A stretch of DNA of 60,865 nt from Pelomonas aquatica (GTDB lineage Bacteria > Pseudomonadota > Gammaproteobacteria > Burkholderiales > Burkholderiaceae_C). The notes beneath the pieces were generated by a model. That model ran no database searches. It worked only from the letters and a program-made list of their open reading frames with translations, and was not told the origin of the DNA. Within the stretch, counting starts at the first letter, position 1. Each line of letters starts with the position of its first letter. A program made the translations under genes and the position numbers. This document shows, piece after piece, positions 28,127 through 37,492 of this stretch. The DNA lies in assembly GCF_026712205.1 (NCBI RefSeq), contig NZ_JAPPUW010000026.1, forward strand, positions 1-60,865, given 5' to 3'.

Positions 28127-29175
28127 CAGCTGAACAACCTGCGGGCGGCCGGTGACCCCGCCGCCAGGTCGCGCTCGGCGAGCGCCTCGTAGAGCTTCTT
28201 CAGCTCGACGTCGATGGACGCGAAGGCATGCAGGCCCAGCACCTGGCCGCGGTCGTCGCAGACCTCGGCCTCCAGGTCGCGGGCCAGCGCGCGGGCGGCC
28301 TCCTGCCAGGCCGCGAAGGGCTCGGCCTCGGCCGGCGTCTGCGGCACGTCCAGGGCCAGCGTCAGCACCCGCAGCGACAGGGCCTCGGGGTCTTCGGCCA
28401 GCGCGGCCTGGGCGTCGAACTGCAGGGTCAGCACCGGTGGCGCACCCTCCTCGGCGGACGGCAGCACGAGGCGGCCCGGCAATGCACCGGCGACGAAGCC
28501 GTGGCGGGCCGCGGACTGCTGCACGAAGCCCGGCGTCCAGGCCGCGGCCTTGGCGCGCAGCAGCAGGGCCAGCTGCGCATCGTGGCTGGCGGCGAACTGG
28601 TCCAGCTCGCGGGCGCGGGCGACGACGTCCAGCATGTCGGGGAACTGCACGAAGCCGCCGACGCCATCGGCAAAGGCCTGGATCTTCTGCACGAACTCGG
28701 AGTATTCGATCTCGTTGAGCGCGCCACTGCGGTTGGCCATCTTCAGGCCGGCCTGGAACTCGCCGTAGCGCTGGCCCGGCTCGGGCAGTTCCCAGTCGCC
28801 GCTCTCGGCGTTCAGGCCCTCGATCTGCAGCGGCTTGGTGCCGGCGCGGCGGCTGCCGGGCTGGTGCTGCAGGGCCAGTGCACCGGCGACGGGCTGCTCG
28901 ACGGTGATGGTCGCGATCGCGTCGATCAGCGCATCGATGCGGTTGGAAGGCCGGCGCGCCGGGCGTACGACCGCGGGCAGGTTCACTTCCAGCGGCTCGG
29001 CCTCGCCCGCGACTTCACCAGGACTCGGCGGCGCGTCGAAGTGCGGCTCCTCCATCGGCGACGGCGCGGCGCGCTTGGGGCCGGCCTTGCGCGCGGCCCA
29101 GGCGCCATGGGCGACGACGCCGGCCAGCACGATGCCGCCGGCCATTGCGAGAAGTTGGGTCAGAGTGACGGTCAT
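28126..29175 (-). CDS. zipA: Cell division protein ZipA homologue, 349 aa
   Basis: An N-terminal membrane anchor (TLTQLLAMAGGIVLAGVVAHGAW, residues 4-26), a basic then Pro/Glu-rich linker, and a C-terminal ZipA FtsZ-binding domain (~205-340) with GFVQFPDMLDVVARARELDQFAA and DDRGQVLGLHAFASIDVELKKLY. ZipA tethers FtsZ to the membrane at the division septum. Its start overlaps the smc stop by 4 bases; the smc-zipA pair is a conserved arrangement in betaproteobacteria. The linker is moderately divergent, so the call rests on C-terminal pattern and context. Confidence 0.85.
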   Translation of the reverse strand: MTVTLTQLLAMAGGIVLAGVVAHGAWAARKAGPKRAAPSPMEEPHFDAPPSPGEVAGEAEPLEVNLPAVVRPARRPSNRIDALIDAIATITVEQPVAGALALQHQPGSRRAGTKPLQIEGLNAESGDWELPEPGQRYGEFQAGLKMANRSGALNEIEYSEFVQKIQAFADGVGGFVQFPDMLDVVARARELDQFAASHDAQLALLLRAKAAAWTPGFVQQSAARHGFVAGALPGRLVLPSAEEGAPPVLTLQFDAQAALAEDPEALSLRVLTLALDVPQTPAEAEPFAAWQEAARALARDLEAEVCDDRGQVLGLHAFASIDVELKKLYEALAERDLAAGSPAARRLFS

Positions 29176-32100
29176 GCCATTTCGGCCATTGAAAGAGCCT
29201 TGTCCATGTCGACGGCGACGATACGGGACACGCCCTGCTCCTGCATCGTCACGCCGATCAATTGTTCCGCCATCTCCATCGCGATCTTGTTGTGCGAGAT
29301 GAAGAGGAATTGGGTCACGCGGCTCATCTGCGAGACGAGCTTGGCATAACGCTCGGTGTTGGCGTCATCCAGCGGCGCGTCCACCTCGTCGAGCAGGCAG
29401 AAGGGCGCGGGGTTGAGCTGGAAGATCGCGAACACCAGCGCGATGGCCGTCAGCGCCTTCTCGCCACCCGAGAGCAGGTGGATGGTGCTGTTCTTCTTGC
29501 CCGGCGGCTGGGCCATGACCTGCACGCCGGCGTCCAGGATCTCGTCGCCCGTCATGACCAGCCGGGCCTGGCCGCCGCCGAACAGCTCGGGGAACATGCG
29601 GCCGAAGTGCTCGTTGACCTGGTTGAAGGTCGAGCCCAGCAGGTCGCGCGTCTCGAGGTCGATCTTGTGGATCGCGTCTTCCAGCGTCTTGATGGCCGCG
29701 TTCAGGTCGGCGCATTGCGAGTCGAGGAAGGTCTTGCGCTCGCGGGCCGCGGTCAGCTCGTCCAGCGCGGCGAGGTTGACGGCGCCCAGGGCTGCGATCT
29801 CGCGGTTGATGCGGTCGATCTCGCCCTGCAGGCCGTGGAGCTTCACGGCGCCGTCCTCGATGGACTTCGCCAGCGCTTCCAGGTCCACCGCGGCGGCTTC
29901 GAGCTGCTCGCAGTACTGCGCGCCGCCGAGCTGAGCGGCCTGCTCTTCGAGCTGCAGCTTGGTGATGGCCTCGCGCAGCGGGTCCAGGCTGCGCTCGAAG
30001 CCGAGGCGCTGCTCGTCGGCCTTGCGCAGGCGCAGCGACAGGTCGTCGTAGCTGGCACGCACGGCGGCCAGCGCCTGTTCGCGCTCGACCTTCAGCGCCA
30101 GCGCGTCCTGCAGGCCGGCCTGCGCGGCGGCGTCGTTGAAGCCGTCCAGCTCGGTCTGCAGGCTGGCCGCGGAACTGGCCACCGTGGCGATCTGGGCCTG
30201 CGCCGTCTCGATGCCGCGCTGCAGCTCGCCGCGGCGGGCGGCCAGCGTCTGCGTCGCGAAGCGGGCTTCCTGCGAACGCCGCTCCAGCGTGCGCAGCTGC
30301 TCGCGCGCGTCGGCCAGCTTGCGCTCGGCGGCGATGACGCCGTCGTCGAGTTCCGCGTGGCGCTGCTGAGCGTCGCCGAGCTGAATGTCCAGTTCCTCGA
30401 AGCGCGCCTCGCCGACCGCGCGGCGCTCCTGCAGGCTTTCCTGCTGGGCGGCGATCTCGGCCAGCTCGGCATCCAGCGCGCTGCGGCGCTGCTGGCTGGC
30501 CTCGGCCTGCTGCGTGAGGCGCAGCAGTTCGACATGGATCTGGTGGGCGCGCGTCTGCGTCTCGCTGGCCTCGCGGCGCAGCGCGGCCAGCCGGCCGTTG
30601 GCGTCGTTGAACTGGTGCTCGAAGCGGCCCAGCGACAGGCGGGCCTCGTCGGCGATCAGGTTCTGCGCGCGCTGGGCCGTCGTCAGCTGCTCGATCTCCT
30701 GGGCGCGGGCCAGCAGGCCGGCCTGCTCGGAGTCGGGCGCGTAGAAGGTCACCGAGAACTGGCCGACCGCATGGCCCTGCGGCGTCAGGATCAGCTCGCC
30801 GTGCGTGAGCTTGCCGCGCTCGGCCAGCGCCGCGTCGAGGTGGGGCGCCGTGTAGACGCCTTCCAGCCAGTCGTTCAGCAGCGCGACGAGGCCGGCGTCC
30901 TCCAGCTTCAGCAGCGCGCTCAGCTTGGGCAGGGTCTCGTGGGTGTTGGCTATTGAACCCGCCGGCGTCGAATAGAAGGCCAGGCGGGCCGGCGGTGCGT
31001 CGGCCTCGAAGGCGCGCACCGTGTCCAGCCGGCCCACGCTCAGCGCGCCCATGCGCTCGCGCAGCGCGGCTTCGAGGGCGTTCTCCCAGCCCTGCTGGAT
31101 GTGCAGGCGCGTCCACAGGCCCTGCAGGCCGTCGAGGCCATGCTTGGCCAGCCAGGGCTTGAGCTTGCCCTCGGTCTGCACCTTTTCCTGCAGAGCGCGC
31201 AAAGCCTCCAGCCGCGCGCTCAGCTCGGACTGCCTGGCCAGCTGGGCATTGGCATCCTGCTGCGCGGCGCGGCGCTGCTCTTCCAGCTGGGGCAGTTGCT
31301 CGGCCAGCTCGTGCAGCCGGGCATCGGCGAGGTCGCGGGCTTCGTCGGCTTCCGCGCTGCGGGCCTTCAGCGCCTCCAGCGCCTCGTGATCGGGGGCGCC
31401 CAGCGCGCGCGACTCGGCCGTCAGCCGGTCCTCGCGCTGCCGCAGCGCCCTCGCCTGCTCGTCCACGCTGCGGCTCTCGGCGGCCAGCACCTGGATCTGC
31501 TGCTGCACCTGGGCCACCAGCGTGCGCTGCTCGTTGCTGCGGGCCTGGGCGGCGCGCAGCGCGTCCTCGGCCAGCGGCAGCTGGGCCTGCTGCTCCTCGG
31601 CCTGGGCGGCCAGGATCTCGCTCTGCTCGTCGGCGCCGGCGATCTGCTCGGCAATGCCTTCCAGCTCGGCGGCCGACTGCTCGACGCGCTCACGCCACTG
31701 CTGGTCCTGCGCATGCAGCTCGGCCAGGCGCTGCTGGGCGCGGTTGCGGCTCTCGACGACGAAGCGGATGCGCTCCTCCAGCCGGCTCACTTCCAGCTGC
31801 GCCTCGGCATAGCGGCTCTGGCTGCCGTGCAGCTCGTCGCCGGCCGCGTAATGCTGCTGGCGCGTTTCTTCCAGCGTGGCCTCGACGGCGCGCAGCTCGG
31901 CGGTGCGCGACTCCAGCGCATTCAGCGCCTCGGCATGCGCGGCCTTCACGCGCGTGGCCTCGTTGCCGGCATCGCGCAGCTTAAACCACCAGAGCTGGTG
32001 CAGCTTCAGCGTGCCGGCGTCCTGCAGTTGCCGATAGCTGGCCGCCACCTCGGCCTGGCGCTCCAGCTTTTCGAGATTGCTGTTGAGCTCGCGCAGGATG

Positions 32101-32687
32101 TCGTCGACGCGGGTCAGGTTCTCGCGCGTGTCCTTCAGGCGGTTCTCGGTCTCGCGGCGGCGTTCCTTGTACTTGGACACGCCGGCCGCTTCTTCGAGGA
32201 AGAGGCGCAGCTCCTCGGGCTTGCTCTCGATGATGCGCGAGATGGTGCCCTGGCCGATGATGGCGTAGGCACGCGGCCCCAGGCCCGTGCCGAGGAACAC
32301 GTCCTGCACGTCGCGCCGGCGCACCGGCTGGTTGTTGATGAAGTAGCTGCTGGTGCCGTCGCGCGTCAGCACGCGCTTCACGGCGATCTCGGTGAACTGG
32401 TTCCACGGGCCGCCGGCGCGGGCGGAACTGTTGTCGAACACCAGCTCCACGCTGGAGCGCCCCGCGGGCTTGCGGTTGCCGGAGCCGTTGAAGATGACGT
32501 CCTGCATGGACTCGCCGCGCAGCTCGCTGGCCTTGCTCTCGCCCAGCACCCAGCGCACCGCGTCCATGATGTTGGACTTGCCGCAGCCGTTGGGGCCGAC
32601 GACGCCGACGAGCTGCCCGGGCAGCTGGAAGGTCGTGGGTTCGGCAAAGGACTTGAAGCCGGCCAGCTTGATCGAATTCAGCCGCAT
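29172..32687 (-). CDS. smc: Chromosome segregation protein SMC, 1171 aa
   Basis: Homodimeric ATPase that compacts and segregates chromosomes with ScpA/ScpB. Walker A VVGPNGCGKSNIMDAVRWVLGE at the N-terminus; coiled coil ~170-500; hinge ~500-660 (GLQGLWTRLHIQQGWENALEAAL ... HGELILTPQGHAVG); second coiled coil; C-terminal signature LLSGGEKALTAIALVFAIFQ and Walker B FCLLDEVDAPLDDANTERY. Length is normal (~1170). First gene of the smc-zipA-CNNM operon on the minus strand. Confidence 0.98.
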   Translation of the reverse strand: MRLNSIKLAGFKSFAEPTTFQLPGQLVGVVGPNGCGKSNIMDAVRWVLGESKASELRGESMQDVIFNGSGNRKPAGRSSVELVFDNSSARAGGPWNQFTEIAVKRVLTRDGTSSYFINNQPVRRRDVQDVFLGTGLGPRAYAIIGQGTISRIIESKPEELRLFLEEAAGVSKYKERRRETENRLKDTRENLTRVDDILRELNSNLEKLERQAEVAASYRQLQDAGTLKLHQLWWFKLRDAGNEATRVKAAHAEALNALESRTAELRAVEATLEETRQQHYAAGDELHGSQSRYAEAQLEVSRLEERIRFVVESRNRAQQRLAELHAQDQQWRERVEQSAAELEGIAEQIAGADEQSEILAAQAEEQQAQLPLAEDALRAAQARSNEQRTLVAQVQQQIQVLAAESRSVDEQARALRQREDRLTAESRALGAPDHEALEALKARSAEADEARDLADARLHELAEQLPQLEEQRRAAQQDANAQLARQSELSARLEALRALQEKVQTEGKLKPWLAKHGLDGLQGLWTRLHIQQGWENALEAALRERMGALSVGRLDTVRAFEADAPPARLAFYSTPAGSIANTHETLPKLSALLKLEDAGLVALLNDWLEGVYTAPHLDAALAERGKLTHGELILTPQGHAVGQFSVTFYAPDSEQAGLLARAQEIEQLTTAQRAQNLIADEARLSLGRFEHQFNDANGRLAALRREASETQTRAHQIHVELLRLTQQAEASQQRRSALDAELAEIAAQQESLQERRAVGEARFEELDIQLGDAQQRHAELDDGVIAAERKLADAREQLRTLERRSQEARFATQTLAARRGELQRGIETAQAQIATVASSAASLQTELDGFNDAAAQAGLQDALALKVEREQALAAVRASYDDLSLRLRKADEQRLGFERSLDPLREAITKLQLEEQAAQLGGAQYCEQLEAAAVDLEALAKSIEDGAVKLHGLQGEIDRINREIAALGAVNLAALDELTAARERKTFLDSQCADLNAAIKTLEDAIHKIDLETRDLLGSTFNQVNEHFGRMFPELFGGGQARLVMTGDEILDAGVQVMAQPPGKKNSTIHLLSGGEKALTAIALVFAIFQLNPAPFCLLDEVDAPLDDANTERYAKLVSQMSRVTQFLFISHNKIAMEMAEQLIGVTMQEQGVSRIVAVDMDKALSMAEMA

Positions 32688-32787
32688 GAAGGAGGCGCGT
32701 AAGCCGTTGATTTGGCTAAAGAAAAGCGCCTTTCAGGGGCGCTTAGATGGGGCTGGATGATAGCATTCGCCCCCTCGCAAGACCCAC

Positions 32788-33285
32788 ATGATCATGGCTA
32801 CCAAGAAGTCCCCCGCCCCCGCTGCCGCCAAGAAGAAGCCCAAGATGCGCGAGGTGCCGCCCAACCCGCCGAGCAAGCCCAGCAAGGACATCCTGGTCTT
32901 CCCGAACCCGAATCCCGAGCGCGACTACGTCATCCAGTTCCAGGTGCCCGAGTTCACCTGCCACTGCCCGCTGACCGGCCAGCCCGACTTCGCCTACTTC
33001 ACGATCGACATGATCGCGGACGAGTTCTGTGTCGAGCTCAAGAGCCTGAAGATGTACTTCTGGAGCTACCGCGACGAAGGCGCCTTCCACGAGAAGGTCA
33101 CGAACAAGATCCTGGACGACATCGTCAAGGTCACCGACCCGCGCTTCATCCGCATCACGGCCAAGTGGTATGTGCGCGGCGGCATCTACACCAATGTCGT
33201 TGCCGAGCACCGCAAGCCGGGCTGGACGCCCGCACCGCGCGTGGAGCTGCCGGCGCATGGTTTCGAGAGCGGGATGCTGGGCTGA
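32788..33285 (+). CDS. queF: NADPH-dependent 7-cyano-7-deazaguanine reductase QueF (short type)
   Basis: Reduces preQ0 to preQ1 in queuosine tRNA modification. Short YkvM-type subunit: [19 protein letters not shown] contains the catalytic Cys and neighbouring Asp; [24 protein letters not shown] is the family motif including the preQ0-binding Glu; it ends [17 protein letters not shown]. The basic N-terminal tail ([11 protein letters not shown]) is unremarkable. ATG 32788 and ATG 32794 are both possible. An imperfect-T hairpin (AAGCGCC 32724-32730 / GGCGCTT 32738-32744) lies upstream; I see no preQ1 riboswitch. Confidence 0.95.
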   Translation: MIMATKKSPAPAAAKKKPKMREVPPNPPSKPSKDILVFPNPNPERDYVIQFQVPEFTCHCPLTGQPDFAYFTIDMIADEFCVELKSLKMYFWSYRDEGAFHEKVTNKILDDIVKVTDPRFIRITAKWYVRGGIYTNVVAEHRKPGWTPAPRVELPAHGFESGMLG

Positions 33286-34541
33286 TGAATCCGTTGCTCG
33301 ACCGGCTGCAGCCCTACCCCTTCGAACGCCTACGCGCGCTGACCGCCGGCATCACACCCAACCCGGCGCTGGCGCCGATCTCGCTGGGCATCGGCGAGCC
33401 CCGCCATGCCGCGCCGGCCCTGATCGAAGAGGCCATCAAGGGCGCGATGAAGGGCCTGTCGGGCTACCCGGCCACGGCCGGCTCGCCGGCCCTGCGCGAG
33501 GCCATCGCCGGCTGGATCGCCCGCCGCTACGGCCTCACGCTGGACCCGCCCACGCAGGTGCTGCCCGTCAACGGCTCGCGCGAGGCGCTGTTCGCCATCG
33601 CGCAGACGGTCATCGATTCGAGCCGCGCGGGCGCCACGGTGGTCTGCCCCAACCCCTTCTACCAAATCTACGAGGGCGCGGCGCTGCTGGCCGGTGCCGA
33701 GGTGGCCTACGCCAACTCCGACCCGGCGCGCAATTTCGCCGTCGACTGGTCGCAGATCGACGACGCCACCTGGGCCAGGACGCAGCTGCTCTACGTCTGC
33801 TCGCCGGGCAACCCCAGCGGCGCGGTGATGCCGCTCGCCGAATGGCAGGCGCTGTTCGAGCTGAGCGACAGGCACGGCTTCGTCATCGCTTCCGACGAGT
33901 GCTACTCGGAGATCTATTTCCGCGACGAGGCGCCGCTCGGCGGCCTGGAGGCCGCCGCCAGGCTGGGCCGCAGCGACTTCAGGAACCTGATCGCGTTCAC
34001 GTCGCTGTCCAAGCGCTCCAATGTGCCGGGCCTGCGCTCGGGCTTCGTGGCCGGCGACGCGGCGCTGCTGAAGAAATTCCTGCTCTACCGCACCTACCAC
34101 GGCAGCGCGATGAGCCCCATCGTGCAGGCCGCCAGCATCGCGGCCTGGGGCGACGAGGCCCATGTCGTCGACAACCGCGCGCGCTACCGACGCAAATTCG
34201 CCGAGGTCACGCCGCTGCTGGCCGAGGTGCTGGACGTGGCCCTGCCCGACGCCGGCTTCTACCTGTGGGCGGCTGTTCCTGAATGTTTCAGCCCCCATGC
34301 CCCCCGAGGGGGGCATGGCGCCTTGGGGCGGCCCGGCGCCGCCTTGGGTGACGACATCGCCTTCGCCCAGGGCCTGCTCGCTCAATACAATCTCGCGGTC
34401 CTGCCGGGCAGCCTGCTGGCCCGCGAAGCCCACGGCAACAACCCCGGCGCCGGGCGCATCCGCCTCGCTCTCGTCGCCGACGAGGCCGAATGCCTCGAAG
34501 CCGCCCGCCGCATCGTTTCCTTCACGAAATCCCTGTCATGA
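33285..34541 (+). CDS. dapC: Succinyldiaminopimelate aminotransferase DapC, 418 aa, with an in-frame palindromic-repeat insertion
   Basis: PLP enzyme of the succinylase branch of lysine/meso-DAP synthesis. Aminotransferase class I/II motifs: [63 protein letters not shown] (PLP-ring Asp), [15 protein letters not shown] (Schiff-base Lys), RIRLALVA. Residues ~332-354 ([13 protein letters not shown] and following) are encoded by a GC-rich palindromic repeat and interrupt the usual [17 protein letters not shown] stretch, lengthening the protein by about 23 residues without a frameshift. ATG overlaps the queF stop by one base and the stop overlaps dapD. Confidence 0.93.
   Translation: MNPLLDRLQPYPFERLRALTAGITPNPALAPISLGIGEPRHAAPALIEEAIKGAMKGLSGYPATAGSPALREAIAGWIARRYGLTLDPPTQVLPVNGSREALFAIAQTVIDSSRAGATVVCPNPFYQIYEGAALLAGAEVAYANSDPARNFAVDWSQIDDATWARTQLLYVCSPGNPSGAVMPLAEWQALFELSDRHGFVIASDECYSEIYFRDEAPLGGLEAAARLGRSDFRNLIAFTSLSKRSNVPGLRSGFVAGDAALLKKFLLYRTYHGSAMSPIVQAASIAAWGDEAHVVDNRARYRRKFAEVTPLLAEVLDVALPDAGFYLWAAVPECFSPHAPRGGHGALGRPGAALGDDIAFAQGLLAQYNLAVLPGSLLAREAHGNNPGAGRIRLALVADEAECLEAARRIVSFTKSLS
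34278..34345. repeat. REP-like palindromic repeat inserted within dapC
   Basis: The core is a 22-base palindrome at 34296-34317 with 10-base arms CATGCCCCCC / GGGGGGCATG, followed by a second structure around GGCGCCTTGGGGCGGCCC (ending GGCGCC). This C-run/G-run followed by CCTTGGGGCGGCCCGGCGCC is the form of an intergenic repeat common in Rubrivivax/Leptothrix-type genomes, as I recall. Boundaries are judged from where DapC similarity breaks. Confidence 0.8.
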
Positions 34542-35362
34542 ACACCGCCGAACTGCAAAGCCTGATCGACCTCGCCTGGGACAACCGCGCCTCGCTCGAC
34601 CCCACCAATGCCCCCGAGCTGCGCGAGGCCGTCGAGCATGTCATCGCCGAGCTGGACGCGGGTCGCCTGCGCGTGGCCACCCGCGAGGGCGTCGGCCAGT
34701 GGACGGTGCACCAGTGGATCAAGAAGGCCGTGCTGCTGTCCTTCCGCCTGAACGACAACCGCCTCATGGGCGACAAGGACCTGACCTTCTTCGACAAGGT
34801 GCCGACCAAGTTCGCTGGCATGAGCGAGGCCGAGCTGCGCGCCACCGGCGTGCGCGTCGTGCCGCCGGCCGTCGCCCGCCGCGGCAGCTTTCAGGCCAAG
34901 AACGTCGTGCTGATGCCCAGCTACGTCAACATCGGCGCCTACGTCGACGAAGGTGCCATGGTCGACACCTGGGCCACCGTCGGCTCCTGCGCGCAGATCG
35001 GCAGGAACGTGCACCTGAGCGGCGGCGTCGGCATCGGCGGCGTGCTGGAGCCGCTGCAGGCCAGCCCGACCATCATCGAGGACAACTGCTTCATCGGCGC
35101 CCGCTCCGAGGTCGTCGAGGGCGTCATCGTCGAGGAGAACTCGGTCATCTCGATGGGCGTCTACATCGGCCAGAGCACGCCCATCTACGACCGCGCGACC
35201 GACACGGTGAGCTACGGCCGCATCCCGGCCGGCTCCGTCGTCATCTCGGGCTCGCTGCCCAAGGACGGCGGCCGCTACTCGCTGTATGCGGCCATCATCG
35301 TCAAGCGCGTCGATGCACAGACGCGCTCGAAGACGAGCATCAACGAACTGCTGCGCGCCTGA
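34538..35362 (+). CDS. dapD: Tetrahydrodipicolinate N-succinyltransferase DapD, 274 aa
   Basis: Succinyl-CoA-dependent step before DapC in the DAP/lysine pathway. The left-handed beta-helix hexapeptide repeats are visible from ~120 ([51 protein letters not shown]), along with [30 protein letters not shown]. Length is typical (273-275). Start ATG 34538 overlaps the dapC stop (ATGA), so the two are translationally coupled. Confidence 0.97.
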   Translation: MNTAELQSLIDLAWDNRASLDPTNAPELREAVEHVIAELDAGRLRVATREGVGQWTVHQWIKKAVLLSFRLNDNRLMGDKDLTFFDKVPTKFAGMSEAELRATGVRVVPPAVARRGSFQAKNVVLMPSYVNIGAYVDEGAMVDTWATVGSCAQIGRNVHLSGGVGIGGVLEPLQASPTIIEDNCFIGARSEVVEGVIVEENSVISMGVYIGQSTPIYDRATDTVSYGRIPAGSVVISGSLPKDGGRYSLYAAIIVKRVDAQTRSKTSINELLRA

Positions 35363-35365
35363 CCA

Positions 35366-35460
35366 TGGCTCACCCCCTACGCGCTTCGCGCGCCCCCTTC
35401 GAGGGGGCACCGCCGATGGACCGGCAAAGCCGGATTCATGGCAGTCGCTGGGTCAATACC
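35366..35460. repeat. GC-rich palindromic repeat in the dapD-pilU gap
   Basis: Contains GCCCCCT (35392-35398) and AGGGGGC (35402-35408) around a TCG loop, preceded by a small GCGCTTCGCGCGC hairpin and followed by CCGGCAAAGCCGG. Related in style to the copy inside dapC. It fills most of the 112-base gap and may also act as a terminator for dapD. Confidence 0.65.
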
Positions 35461-35474
35461 GAGGAGGCTTCGGC

Positions 35475-36635
35475 ATGAGTGGGGGGAACATGGAGCGCAT
35501 CCTGCGGCTGATGGCCGACAAGGGTGCTTCGGACTGCTATCTGTCGGCCAATATGCCGGTGCTGATCCGCATCAACGGGCAGACCGTGCAGCTCTCCGAC
35601 CAGCTCCTCACGCCGCCGCAGCCGCGCCAGCTCATCGCCGAGGTCATCGACCCGGCCAGCCTGGCCGAGCTGGACAACAGCGGCGAGCTGAACATGGCCG
35701 TCGGCGTGTCCGGCGTCGGCAGCTTCCGGCTGTCGGGCTTTCGCCAGCGCGGCTCCATCGCCGGCGTGTTCCGGCACATCCCGCACGACATCCCGACGCT
35801 GGAGAGCCTGAGCCTGCCGCCCATCCTCGGCCAGATGATCAAGGAGAAGCGCGGCCTGATCCTGATGGTGGGCGCCACCGGCACCGGCAAGAGCACGACG
35901 CTGGCGTCCATGCTGGAGCTGCGCAACCAGACGATGACCGGGCACATCCTCACCATCGAGGACCCGATCGAATACCTGTTCAGCAACAAGCGCTCGGTCG
36001 TCAACCAGCGCGAGATCGGCCGCGACACGGCCTCGCTGCAGGTCGCGCTGAAGAACGCGCTGCGCCAGGCGCCGGACTGCATCCTGATCGGCGAGATCCG
36101 CGACCGCGACACGATGACGGCGGCCATCAGCTATGCGCTGTCCGGCCACCTCGTGCTGGCCACGCTGCACGGCAACAACACCTACCACGCGCTGAACCGC
36201 ATCCTGTCCTTCTACACGCCCGAGTCCCGCCCGGCGCTGCTGAACGACCTCGCGGCCGGCCTGAAGGCCATCGTGTCGCAGCGCCTGGTGCGCGCGACGG
36301 CCGGCGGGCGCGTGCCCGTCATCGAGATCCTGCTGAACACCAAGCTGACGGCCGAGCTCATCGAGCAGGGCGACTTCGCCGGCGTGAAGGAGGCGATGGA
36401 GAAATCCATCGCCGAGGGCTCGCAGACCTACGAAGAGCATTTCGCCAAGCTCATCACCGACGGCACCATCAGCCGCGAGGAAGGCCTGGCCTTCGCCGAC
36501 TCGCCGACCAACCTGCTGTGGCGGCTGCAGAACGAAGCGCCGGGCGCCCGCCTCACGGCCGCGCCGCGCAAGGAAGAAAAGGCGGGCGACGAGGCCAGCT
36601 TCACCGAAATCACGCTCGACGTGCGCACCCCTTGA
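35475..36635 (+). CDS. pilU: PilT/PilU-type type IV pilus retraction ATPase, 386 aa
   Basis: Hexameric secretion-superfamily ATPase. MERILRLMADKGASDCYLSANMPVLIRING at the N-terminus; Walker A VGATGTGKSTTLASML; ILTIEDPIEY (Asp box); atypical Walker B/His box DCILIGEIRDRDTM and LSGHLVLATLHGNN; C-terminal YEEHFAKLITDGTISREEGLAFADSPTNLLW is PilU-like and ends with a non-PilT tail. It stands without a pilT partner in this window. It precedes prmB, overlapping it. Confidence 0.88.
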   Translation: MSGGNMERILRLMADKGASDCYLSANMPVLIRINGQTVQLSDQLLTPPQPRQLIAEVIDPASLAELDNSGELNMAVGVSGVGSFRLSGFRQRGSIAGVFRHIPHDIPTLESLSLPPILGQMIKEKRGLILMVGATGTGKSTTLASMLELRNQTMTGHILTIEDPIEYLFSNKRSVVNQREIGRDTASLQVALKNALRQAPDCILIGEIRDRDTMTAAISYALSGHLVLATLHGNNTYHALNRILSFYTPESRPALLNDLAAGLKAIVSQRLVRATAGGRVPVIEILLNTKLTAELIEQGDFAGVKEAMEKSIAEGSQTYEEHFAKLITDGTISREEGLAFADSPTNLLWRLQNEAPGARLTAAPRKEEKAGDEASFTEITLDVRTP

Positions 36636-37492
36636 AACTGATCGCCTGCATCGAATCCCAAGCCGCCCGCCTCGCCCAGGCGGGCTTGTTTTTTGGCCAC
36701 GGCACGACCAACGCCTTCGACGAGGCCATGTGGCTGGCGCTGTGGCGCCTGGGCCTGCCGCTGGACGCGCTTGACGAGCATGAGGAGCGCGAGCTGACGG
36801 CGGACGAGGAAGCCGCCATCGCCGCGCTGATCGACGAGCGCATCGCCACCCGCAAGCCGGCCGCCTACCTGACCGGAGAAGCCTGGCTGCAGGGCGTGCC
36901 GTTCACGATCGACGAACGCGCCATCGTGCCGCGCAGCTTCATCGCGGAGCTGATCGCCGACGCCAGCATCGACCCCTGGCTGAACCCGGCGAGCCGCCGC
37001 GTGCTGGACCTGTGCACCGGCAACGGCAGCCTGGCCGTGCTGGCGGCCATGGCCTGGCCGGACGTCGACGTGGATGCGCTGGACATCGACGTCAACGCGC
37101 TGGCCGTGGCCAGGCTGAACGTGGAACGACACAACCTCGCGCTGCGCATTCGCCTGCTGCAAGGCGACGGCCTCGCCGGCGCCGAAGGCCGCTACGACCT
37201 CATCCTCTGCAACCCGCCCTACGTCAACAGCGCGAGCATGGCCGCCCTGCCCGCCGAGTACCGCGCCGAGCCCGAGCTGGCCCTGGCCGGCGGCGCCGAC
37301 GGCATGGACTTCATCCGCGAGCTGCTGCGCGCCGCGCCCGCCGCGCTGGCCGACGACGGCGTGCTGGTGCTGGAGATCGGCAACGAGCGCGAGCACTTCG
37401 AGGCGGCCTTCCCGACGCTGGAAGTCGTCTGGATGGAAACCTCCTCCGGCGCCGACCAGGTGCTGCTGGTGACCAAGGAAAACCTGCTGTGA
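36632..37492 (+). CDS. prmB: Ribosomal protein L3 glutamine N5-methyltransferase PrmB, 286 aa
   Basis: SAM-dependent methyltransferase of the HemK family. Motifs: PAAYLTGEAWLQGVPFTIDERAIVPRSFIAELI, SAM-binding VLDLCTGNGSLAVLAAMAWP, catalytic NPPY in LILCNPPYVNSASMAALPAEYRAEPELALAGG, which favours PrmB over PrmC. A TTG start at 36632 overlaps the pilU-like stop by 4 bases, and no ATG fits the N-terminus. The gene overlaps the ABC-F gene downstream. Confidence 0.9.
   Translation: MKLIACIESQAARLAQAGLFFGHGTTNAFDEAMWLALWRLGLPLDALDEHEERELTADEEAAIAALIDERIATRKPAAYLTGEAWLQGVPFTIDERAIVPRSFIAELIADASIDPWLNPASRRVLDLCTGNGSLAVLAAMAWPDVDVDALDIDVNALAVARLNVERHNLALRIRLLQGDGLAGAEGRYDLILCNPPYVNSASMAALPAEYRAEPELALAGGADGMDFIRELLRAAPAALADDGVLVLEIGNEREHFEAAFPTLEVVWMETSSGADQVLLVTKENLL

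Noticed and set aside
32688-32787. Possible preQ1 riboswitch before queF
   Set aside because: Only a 7-base hairpin is present; the C-rich loop, A-rich tail and CTA-type core of preQ1-I are not seen.
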